From contig CAADRB010000018.1 of NCBI GenBank assembly GCA_900708905.1, positions 2,043,927 through 2,107,926 of the forward strand: a DNA stretch of 64,000 bases, given 5' to 3'. The position numbers were made by a program, and so were the translations under genes. Source of the DNA: Hymenolepis diminuta (Eukaryota > Platyhelminthes > Cestoda > Cyclophyllidea > Hymenolepididae). The first letter of the stretch is position 1. Each line of letters begins with the position of its first letter. Below, in pieces: positions 49,632-61,200 of the stretch. The notes beneath the pieces are model-generated. The model was not told where the DNA came from and did no database searches. It saw only the letters and a list, made by a program, of their open reading frames with translations.

Positions 49632-51769
49632 TAAATCAGATTATTAAGCAACATATTACCACATATAAAAATAACCTATTGAAAACCATTCATACCTATT
49701 AGGAAAAGCCTAACCAACAATTAAATCGGGTTGAAGATGGGTATCCTGGACCCACTTTTATGAGGAATTAAGTATTCTACCACGCCTGTCGTTGACCAGA
49801 AATGATTGTTGCGGTTAATCGTCCACATCACTGAATTTACTCCAAAATCATCGATCTCGGGACCTAGATTATTGTAAATTTATCTGAATACGGAAAATGA
49901 AGGTGACTTCAGATAACATCTTAAAAATTTGCCTTCCTTTGTTCATTATACCTTACTGATAGATATTCGATAAAACAAAGCTACAGAGTTTATGTTTTGT
50001 CTCCGGACTATCAATTCCCCCATGTTGTCTCGAACCGACCTTGACAGCTTGAGAGTTATTCGGGACATGGATTGTCATCAGTCCAGTGGTTTTGATCTAC
50101 AGACATTAACAGTATTAAGACCCGTATTGACTCATATTTTAAAAAAATGGTCTGTGAATTCGCATTATCCCTCTCCCCCTGTTTTTGAGTCGTGTACAGC
50201 CTGACGATATCCATTGGCGGAAAGTTAGATTTCCTAGCATTAGAGTAGTGCAGAAGAGCTTTAGATTACAAAAAAGTTTCTGGAATAGTTTGTTTGTCAA
50301 CTCTTTAATGAAAATAATTTAAAATAAAAATCTTATAAACAATATTACACACAACATTTGAATTGCATTATTTTAAGATCGATATACTTGAATTTTGATT
50401 TTGTTTAGAATTTGCTTTAATTTCTTGCTTGCTGGAATACAAAGAAAGAGAAAATGGCACTTACGCAAATGCTTCAAAGTGTCGTCAAGTGAGAAATATT
50501 TTAGTGTCTCTAACAGGATTATAAATTTGAAGCGCATCTTTTTATTTGAAAGTTAATTTGTGATCGAATTCTCCCATAGTTTCAAGTGGGAATTGCTCCA
50601 TTCAATGAAGTATATTTGATCCTACTTAGCCTAAAGTTGATTTTCAAGCCCAGTGCATCCACGGTAGACAAGTTCACTCTTGTAAACTCTTCACTCTCCT
50701 CATTAAAGTCGACATTACCATCTTTTGCATTTGGTGAGTTTATTTTCACTAAAATTGAAACGGAGTTATAACAAACTCCAATACTGTAATCTCTCAACTA
50801 TTGTTCAATAAACCAGACTTTTCGGTATTATCTTAAAAAATATCTTTGACTTGGATTATTCCCATCTTTTAAAGATGGTCCATGTAAGTATTGGACCCCT
50901 CCCTATCAGTATTACACCGAAATTATCCGGGAATTTTAACAATACATCACTGTTTTAAGAGCATTTAATTTTATCATAACTGTAATAACTAGCCTTATTT
51001 TACTTTATTTTTATTTTATTAATAGCCTTAAGAGCGCCTATATAATATTATAAAGGTCACATTCACTGAGCTTTACAAAGTCAAAATATCGTAGCTAGTA
51101 TAAGTTAGGTGATTTTGGGTAAACGCGAAGAACTGGCATAATCAATCACTAAATTAAATCAACTAGTCAATAATTTCTGAATATCACGAACACGAACTGT
51201 CACATTGATGTCCAGGGATCAAATCCTAAAAATGTAATTCTGGAATATGCCTAAAGACATGTGTTCGAAATTCAAATGAAATAAAACACTTTTGATGACC
51301 TGACTTTATTCTAAATTTCTATTTCACATCCTTGCTTTCTTGTGATTAAATATTGTAATTATAATAACACGTAAGGAGGGTAATTAACTGATGATTAATA
51401 AGTTCTCTAGTCTGGAGGTAAAAAAGAAGCAATAGTCCGCTCAAACAAAAACAAAGAGCATCTCTTTAAATATTCGAAAGTGGAGGTCCAAGAGATTGAT
51501 AATAGAGTATTTGTGTGCCGAAGGAGAGGGCAATATTTGTATTTCAGTTCTAAATTCTGACTTGAATTTTGAAGAAGTCAATCAAAAAACCACTTAATAA
51601 TCTAAAGCTGCTGATGAATACACACTCGCAATTGCATAAAAGTCGAGTTGACTCAAATGCCAATTAAAAACCTACTTACTGTGCTACAACGGAAAGACAA
51701 ATTCCTGTTTGTTTAGATTCTGTTATGTGACTTCTTTTACATTCATTTGTAAAGTACAAACGCCATTAA
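49632..51769. other. gene-free AT-rich DNA
   Basis: No supported gene. Frames at 49992-50204 and at 50582-50797 (open on both strands) lack recognisable domains. Confidence 0.5.
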
Positions 51770-52251
51770 CAGGTGAGTGTGTCCTTGACCTCACACCAAA
51801 CAAATTGACATCTGCGAGCTGATTTTGTCTTTCATGTAGTTGCGCAAACTCAGAAACTCGCATAAGGGTGTACTTCTAGAGTCCCTGAGTTGCACACACA
51901 ATGAAAACGAGAGCCAATCAGGAGGGTGTATTGTGTGCAGGCTCTAAGCCAATTATATTGAGCTCACTGTGAATGGTTAGTTCATGATGACTTATAGAGT
52001 TGAGCAGGGCACTTTCTCTTTCAATATCCCCTGATTTCGTGAACTCCCTTCATATACTTTACTATTGGGTGACCAATAGGCTCTCAATTTTAGACATCAA
52101 TACATCATTAGAGGAATAGGTAAATTTATAGGACCACCTATTCTCATCCATCTAATCAAATTAAACAAGGAAAGCATCTTGGTATCTATAGGATTCTTCA
52201 GATTCTTTTCCAAGCAAACTAGTGAAAGAAGAAAAACTATTTCTTTTCAAG
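51770..52251 (+). promoter_or_regulatory. putative promoter and 5' leader of the plakin-like gene
   Basis: GC content rises. Three CCAAT pentamers occur at 51914-51918, 51948-51952 and 52073-52077, the last facing an ATTGG at 52064-52068. The sequence just before the start codon, TATTTCTTTTCAAG, looks like a splice acceptor. The ATG may therefore be the first bases of an exon joined to an upstream leader (cis or trans). Function is inferred. Confidence 0.4.
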
Positions 52252-55200
52252 ATGTCTGCCTTTCAAGGAGGTAAGTATTATTAATTTATCTATTAATTTA
52301 AGTTTATTAATTTGAAATTATAATTTATAAATGCAATTCATAAGTTTGTGATAATAAAAATGGTTACCACTTATAAACAATCCTAGAAACTTTGAAATAA
52401 TAATTAAAACTTTTTCATTTAAAATATAACAATGCAATTTGTATTACTGTCGGAACGTTTCGGAAAAGCACTGATTGTAGAGTAATAAAAGTGTGGATAA
52501 TGTTAAATACACCAATATTAGTCTTTTACCTCAAGGAACTTTTATTTCATCAGCTTTATTTCTTTATGAAATTTGTTGTCTAAAGCAACTGTTATATTTC
52601 AACTGTCAAAATTTTTAAGAGAGAACTTATATCGTGTGATTGGAATAACAAACCACTCAAAGAGTTAATTAGAGTCGGCATCGGAGATGGCCGATTGTAC
52701 ATTTCTCTATCTAAGTATTTCTCTTCACAAAATGGGTGATGGAAAATAAAATTATTTTCACTTTAATAATGAAAAAGATTTGAACATGTGGGAAACAGTT
52801 ATGGGGAAGAAGGGAAAGAAAATCCAGGAAATCGGAAGATTCCTACTCCATCTGGAATCTGAATTCGTCAATTTGCTTGCTTCCATTTCAGATTGTGTCT
52901 TCATGTTCAACTCTTCTTATTTTCGGAGATAAAATGCCTTATAAATCTTGTGGATTTAATTCCTCACTAACCAGTGTCTCCTGACATCACTTTTTTGCTT
53001 TACTTTATTCCTCATAATCTTTTCTCCTATTAACTATTCTGAACAGTAGTCAATTAGGCGAGCATTGAAAAGCCTTCCCATGGTTTCATATTAACCAGAA
53101 AAATCAAATAAATAATTGTGAGAACTCGCTTATCTATAACATTATTTCCTCCAAGGCAATAATTAAGTATTACTTAATCCATTAAGCAGTATTCAATACC
53201 CTTCATTCCAGCTCTATTCCTCTATCTCTGTGCGCACAATCAAGCTCTAATATGAGTGAGTAACTTGAAATTCTCCCAAGGTAAATACCCACGAAATGCT
53301 TTACGCTCTATTTATTCACAGGAGATTTTTTAATCGTCACCAACAATGCATACACATTAGTAATAATACTAAAAAAGAAGATAGACTCTTTTAGATTGAG
53401 GTTTAATCCTACATTTCGTTGAACTGATGATATGTAGGAAAGCATAATTAGCAGAAACTTATCTCCTTAGTGAAGATAATTGAGTTAAGAATTGCATGCG
53501 GAAATACTCTACCAACTGTCATTTTTGAAAAGCGCAATATCAAAACCCCTTCTTTAAATCATTTTCGTATTTTCTTGAGGTAATTAATCTTTAAAACTTT
53601 TCCATTTCAGATGTCCAAGTCCTGGAGAATTGTCTTCAAGACTTTAAGGTAAGGAAATTATGAATAGCTGTGACGTAAACTTGATGGAAGAAAAGAGTAT
53701 TTTATTGCCGTTTCACTGTAAGGATGATGAACACAGAACACAGGAGCTGTCTGAAATTAATTAGTTTTTATTATTTTGACCCTGTATTAACTCTAATTAT
53801 TTCTATTCAGAATAAGATTATGGGGTTGATATCACCTACTGCAAAACATTGTTTTTCTACATTTTTGATAATATTAAGAAGTTGAATCTAATTTTTTACG
53901 CGAATTTTGTAGTCAAGAGCTCAGGAGATGAATGTCGGAGTAAACTACAATGCTCTGGAAGAGGAACGCAAAAGACAGGAACTTTTGCTCCAAGAACTCC
54001 GAGACATCGAAAGCAAGTTGTCAACTCCTAACATTCGGAAAACAAATCTTCCCAATCTTGCTTCCCTTGTTGGGGTATGTGATCCTTTTTAATCTATCGT
54101 GTATCACCTACTTTGGTTTAGGTTGAGCTAGAACAGAACACCAGATGCCTTCATTACCTCACCGGAATCTCAGAACTGGAAAGATACATCAGTGATGTAG
54201 CTGCTCATTTCGCTGAACGTTCGATCGAACTTAGTGACCCCCAAGCACTTCATAAGAATGTATTTAGTTACAAGGTAAGATTCATTATTTACGACATAAT
54301 CAAACTCTCATATTAGACCCTCACAGACAATGTCAAAAGCTGTTGGGATTACGTCGACCAACTAGCGATGTTGGCACAAATACACATCAAAACTTCAGCT
54401 GAATATCATCAATTCTTCCATGAGGCAAATGAAGTTGGAGCCAAACTTGAGAAGCAGTTTCAAATTGCTCAATGTCGTCAGAGTGCACTTGCAGAACAGG
54501 ACCGAAGAATCAAAGATGCTAGCAAAATTGCCAATGAATTGAGAGTAAGTAAAAGTACCTTTCATAATGAAATCAACGGGAAGAGGGATAGATAGAGATA
54601 AAAGGAATTCCAAAATGCCTATTATAAATCTCTTTCCAACTTACAAAATACTTCTTTTCTGATGATGTTTATTGAGAGCGCAGATATCTGTGTAAAACTC
54701 AACCGAGTTTCGATATTCTGCAATAATACTGCTAAATTAATTGGAAATTTCCCACTTCAAGGTATATTCTACTGAGTTTTCTTCAACTCTTAAGAATACC
54801 GATTCCACTTAAAAGATAATATTCTTAAACACTTTCAAAATAAGACGTTACGTGTGGATTGTTCAGACGATTAAAAAACTGCATGTGACATACTTATGGA
54901 ACTGTATCGTTGATACTGCGCTAATATCTTCATTGGAATTAACTTCTTAAAACTCAATGCCTCTTTGCAGTTAATAAGAGAAGGTTTATTAGATTTAAGA
55001 AATCGACTCAAGTGAATCAAGCGTAGTCTTGGTGGTAAAATGCGATTTCAAAAAAAATAAGGCATACTTTGATTATAACTTCCGAAATTAAGTAAAAACG
55101 GAAATCAATAAACGTAATGGTTCAGTAAATCTTCTACCAATAAATAATTTTGATATCCCTGTGCTTAGCTTTTACAGATAGTTTAATTTTGATTATTCAG

Positions 55201-58200
55201 TAATCAGCAAACAGTATCAGAAATTCACACTTTATCTGATCGAAATCTCACAAAAAAACGATAATTTTAATTACTTTTGTAATGAGAAACACAATTTTGA
55301 AACTTTTTCATCGCTAATTTATTTTAGCATTAACATTTATTTTAGTGTGTTATTGGATATAATATAAGCCACTATATATATATATTTTTAACTACAATTT
55401 AGGAGAAAATTTATTCCAAATTATTTAATCACAAGGAAATTCGCGAAATCTAGCGCACCCTCTCTCCTCAAGTTGTCTCATTAATTTACCGGAAACGGAA
55501 ATTGTTTCACCATTAATTTCTTTATTTATTTTCTTCATATCCTTATTCAGTCAATTCTTTATCGAATACGATCCCTAGTAGATGATGTCTTTTTCGCACC
55601 GATTTCTTTCATTTTGCAAATATATTACTTAAATGCAATCTTTCAGCTTGAATATTTGTCACTTTTATTATATATTTAATGTATTATACAGTAGTTGAGC
55701 TTCGCGCTATTTCTTGCTTCTTGGTCTCAACGACTTTTTAAAGCTATATTGGGAAGTGAAGATGCTTTGTAAAAGGATACTAAAAACATCCGAGAAATGA
55801 ACTTCTGAAAGGAGAAGAATTGTTTGATTATCACTATATTTAGTCCGTGTGATCAACGAAATATGTTTCGTTAACGATCACATTAAGGGACACTTTTGGC
55901 TTAAATATTTCAAACTTTCAATATTACGTTAACCAGAAGGTAGAGGAAGTAAAATTTGAGGAATTCGTTCTCGCTCATTGTTCTTTAAGCCTTCATTTTT
56001 GTTGATAAATTTTATATACCATTTGGGAGTGACTGAGCGGGCTTTCATAAACTGATTTAAATTATTTGATGTACGATCATGAAGTGTACTTCAAGATTGT
56101 TTAAGTTAAAAATGTGGGTTAGGTTAATGATCCGGAAAGTTAAGCTTGTATAAGGTAAATTTTTCCTAATGAAAAGAATAAATAAGTGAAAATCAATAAT
56201 TGAACTGAATAATCCCAAAGACTCATGCCATGAAGGTTTATGGATAAAAGGACGCCAATCTTAACATGTATGATACAGAAATCGTTGGGGACCAAGATCT
56301 CCTAATATTATAATTCTCTTTCTTCACTAATGTAATGCCAAAATCTCTACGCCCCTTATCCAAATCGCAACCCATATACAACAGGTTTATTTATTTGTTA
56401 TTTTAATTTATTAATTACTTTATTTATATACTTTTTACTAATTTTATTCGTTGCCTTCATTTTATTGCACTTTCAGGAGCAACTAGAAAGCATGCGAAAT
56501 TTATGGAACCGATGCATTGCTCTGGTGAAACGCAGTGAATCCATAGTTCCAATTCGTTTAAGACTTGGTGGTGTTAGTGAAGGTGAAATAACTGTGGGTT
56601 CTCCAAACAGCCGCAATGGACCCGTCATGGTTCGAGCGCTGGTTAGCCTAACAGGACCGACATATCGAATAAAACAGGGTGAATTGCTTCGGCTGATCGA
56701 TAATCAGAGCGATTCTCACCTGTGGAAGGTACAGACGTCGTCTGGTATTGAGGAGGTTCCTTCTGTCTGCTTCTGGATAACAGGAAATGATGCCGAAGCT
56801 ACAGAAAAAGCAGCTGTGTAAGTAGTAGCTTTCATGATTCTTCTATGCTACTTATATTTGCCAAGTAGGTATATTAACTTAAAGATGCATAATGCTTTTG
56901 AAGGCTCAAGCAACACTGCAAAAAGACTTGGCTGGAAATTGTGCGACTAACTCGGCGAAGGCTCTACTTCGAATACATAGACATTTTGAACAGATTAGCT
57001 ACGAAAAATGTAGGCAATAGGTTTTTTAATAGTTATTGATAAGATAATGGGAAGAGAGCTTTGTCAATAGTTTTGTATTATTTCAATAGGCAATCTGCAC
57101 CAAACAGAAAGCATTTACAGATCTGATCGCTGATATCCACACCCATCTTATTATTCCAGAAGAGGATGACGATCGACTTAGGGTCGCCGTGGAAAATTTT
57201 CAACGAAGTGTCGTCTTTACAAGAAGTAAGTTGACTGCTCGAGATATTTCTACTTGTGCCTGAGATCAATTTATATCTTCTATTTATTTATTAAACAGTT
57301 ATACACTAAACAATTTACACAAACGGATGTATAACATTTAATCTTAAAAGTGGGGAGACGTTAAGAGATTTGGTTAATAAGGTTCGTAATTTTTACTTTT
57401 CACCCATCAGTCCAAACTGAAGAATACACGCAGTTATTTTGTCACACCATCTAGGAAGTTTGTAGATTTATCTATCTGCCACATGTATCGCTTCAAAAGT
57501 CCATACTAGGTCGACTATGAGTAAAGCTGACTTTATGATACGGGACGGTTTAATTACCCTCGTATTTCGAAAACGTAGCCCTTGAAGCCGTTGTTGATTG
57601 TTATTTTTATAGAATTACTATCGTATAACACCCTGAACACTAAATTCTTAATCAGAACCCGAAATCACCAAAGAGGTAAACGACTGAGCTGGAAGCATTC
57701 GACTTAAACAGTGAGATGGTCGTATCGGGCACAAATTTATACTGAGGATTTGCATACCAAAGTTAACGGAGTAGTAGTAGTAGTAATTCTTCTTGTTTGG
57801 TAGGTTTATAAAATTCGCATGAAATTTACGTTAAGAGCGATCTGAAGCAAAGCCTCACTTTGAAGAAAAGCTAGAAAATCGATTTGTGGATGATGTCACT
57901 GCAGAACCGCATCTCTATAATAGCAAAGTCATTCCTTGATTTTCTTCGAATATTCTCATGTAATTGATAACAGTGCATTCTTTTATGAATTCCTTTGGAG
58001 TAATTTGAAGGTTTTAGGATAATTTGCTTTCTTGGGTGATTCAGGCATGATAATCTGGCCACACTAAGGACTTTCTTGGAGTCTTGACTGTTTCGGAAAT
58101 TAATTCTTGTATGCCTTCTTTCTAGATATCTGTGGTTATAAACTAAAAAATATATTTTACTGAACATTTTAGGTGTGATAAATGAGGGCGATTACGTCCT

Positions 58201-61200
58201 AAAAGAATCCGATCTGGTGCAGCTTCGAACACCTCTACTTCGATTACAGGATCATCTTATGGCTGTTGGCCTAATGCAGGAAGAGATGAAACGTCTGAAT
58301 GAGTACATTGAAAATTACCTTACTGAAGTTAAAAGCGAACAGAAACGCATTTCCAAAATGGCTGATCATCTGAAGTAAGTAATCCATAAAAAAATTAAAA
58401 CGCCTCCAATAAGTAACGCTTTATTTGATTAATTTTAGGCGCATAACAACGGTGAGTCAGATCCAACTCGCGGATCTATCATCCCAATTGACCTTATACA
58501 CAGAAGATGCAACAAAACGGCCTCAATATACGCGACCGGAGATAGATGACATGTATCGCAGCAAGAGCCAACCGTTTGATATCGAGGTCAGCTCAAAAAT
58601 GAAACGAAAGTTGGACGGAAAACGCGCTAGAAGTCAGACGGTTGTACAGTTGGATGCAATGGTCCAAATCGGTAGTAAATGCAGGTCTATAGAAACTCAA
58701 TCTGTCGATACTACCACTGTAACTGAGGATTCTAAGCAGACGCCAAAACAGCGTAGGAGCGAATCAAGAATACCACAACCTCCAGTTCAACGCTGTGTTA
58801 TGACTCAAATTGGTCCAAGCAGTAAAGAGTCATATACTCAAGTGGACTCCTCTGAGTCTGAAGAGTGTTATGTAACGGAAATAATGAAGGCGAATGTGCG
58901 GCGTTATCCAGACAACGGAAATTGCGATGGACGGAGAGATGCGCGATCCACTTCAGTGCATAACAGACGACCAGTGATTCAAATCAACAGTTGCACCCAA
59001 CTGGGCACCTTAACACATGAAAGATCAGTCAGTCCAATTCTCAGTCTTATTAACTGTTGCTCTCAATGCCAGAGACATGGATTGCGGTGTCAATTAGTTT
59101 GCGAGCACATGTCAACAGGAACATCTAGAACGTACGACCTAACAGAATCCTACTGTCAAACACGGAGTAGCCATGGTTCAACCGTTAGATATGTTAACCA
59201 CGACTATGCCAACTCATGCACCCAAATTGGCACGATAACACGGGATTGTGTAGTTAGTCCAGTCTGTTTTGATGTTATTCTACCAGCAAGGCGAAGAGAG
59301 GTTGAACGGCCGTCAAGAGCAAGAAGTCACAATATAGCGGCAGCTTCACTGCAAGCATCTCACCATGGGAATGTCTACATTGGACAAGTAGGAAGGCGAA
59401 TAAATTCTCAGGAAATACAACACGCAAATGTTGATCTCGAGTATGCCTCTCCCTGCTACTCAAACATTGCACGATCCTATCCCAATATTGACAGGGTTCA
59501 TAGAAATACAGTTAATGCCAGAACGCAGAGAGAAGGTCGTTGCGAAGTGTATGATCGTAGAACAAGACGTGTGTCAGAAACAGAAGTTAGAAGTTCCAAC
59601 CTTGTGCATGCTGTTCCAGCAAGATATAAAACAGGAACTTCCTACCGTCACACTTCTAGTCTTCCCAACCTAGCATCAAACGAAAGTGATGTGATCTATA
59701 CACAAATTCCCAGAGTTCCACCACGAACAAGACGCAGCGGTCAAACTGTAGGTTCACGTGCAACTGGTTATGCAACAGTCGTAGCTCCTGAGATATCAAA
59801 AAGTACGCGTGTTCATTGCCACAGTGTTCCTAATGTTTACGATGGCCAAGTACAAATAGAACATGTAATCGATTCCAGAGAATATCAAACCAGAGATTTG
59901 GTTACGTGTGAAGGCGTCTCCTATGCTCCACATGTGAGAACCATTGGAAGAGTGCAACATTCCATTAGCCTTCCAACTATTGCTAGCCCTTGCTATGCTA
60001 GAGCATGTGTTCCGGCTTGCAGACCAGTTACATCTACTTGTATGTGTAGACCTTGTGTGCGAACATTTACTACCCAAGTATGTGAAGCACCTGAAGTAGT
60101 GGAACCCGTAAGAGATATTGGCATCGCTGAAATGGAAATCATTCGTGTTGTTGAACCCGAACGCGAAGTCATTCTCCAGCCTGTGAGATTCGTCTGTGTT
60201 GGCACACCAGTTCGAAAACACTTCGACGTCAGCTGTGATGCGATGATTGTACCTGACCATGCATCGAAGAAAATTCAAATTGAACTCTTTGAAGAACCAG
60301 TAATCTATGAGGAACCAAAGGAAGAACACGTCTATGTTGCTCCACCAATACCGATGCAAACTGTAATGGCACAATCTGTAGTAGAGACACATGGAAAGAA
60401 ACTACAATTTGAACCCCAGATGATCGATGCTATTTGTGGAACTTTAAAGCCTGAACCCTATGAAGTAGTCGCTTGTCAGAAAGAGATAAGAACTCGAGGT
60501 AAAAAGCTTCAAGTAACCATCGAAGTTCCAGAACCTATGAAATTGGGAAGTGGAGAAGTCAGTCCAGTGAAAAAGTCTGGACATGGAAAGAAATTGCAAG
60601 TGGATTTGGCCATACCCTTACAAGTAGATGTGACACAAACAATTGCAGAACCGGAGAAACCTGTGGCAGACTTCCAGTGTGATGCAATACAACCACCACC
60701 GCTTGAAGTTGGAACTTCTCAGTCTATTTGGGAAGAGATGCCACCAATTGTTCTTCAACAGGAAGTTACACCTGTATTCGCTGCACCAGTAAAACTAACC
60801 AATGATTTCTCTTGTGATGCCCCGATACCTCCTGATGTATTAGGAAAGAAACTACAGGTAACTCCACCTCCCCTAGAAACAGCCACGACACAAGCTCTCT
60901 ACGAGGAAATTTTCCCTGAACCACTACTTATTGAAACTGCTCAAGCCATCATTGAAGCTCCTGTGGCAACTAAAGACTTCAGTTGCGAGCCTATACATGT
61001 TGTAACGCAAAGCAAGAAGCTACAGGTTAGTCCAGAGTCCTTGTTAACTGAGGCTGTGCAGGCACTACACAAAGAGATCGAAATGGTCACTGCTGTGACG
61101 CAAACGGAAGTAGAAGCAATAGTGGAGAAAATAGGAAAAAAGCTGCAAGTTTCACCACCACCATTAGCTTCAAGTGCAGCACAAGCAATCTATGAGGAAC

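Noticed and set aside
26780..51700. distal perlecan exons (laminin, EGF, LG)
   Set aside because: No Cys-rich exon-sized frames with flanking splice sites were seen in the 25 kb after the stop codon.
57655..57735. tRNA-like head in intron 7 of the plakin-like gene
   Set aside because: It has loose A-box and B-box resemblance only. It does not continue into the SINE body and does not fold convincingly by eye.
59796..60392. 198-codon minus-strand frame
   Set aside because: It is antisense to the uninterrupted plakin-like exon; its His/Trp-rich composition is a by-product of the coding strand.
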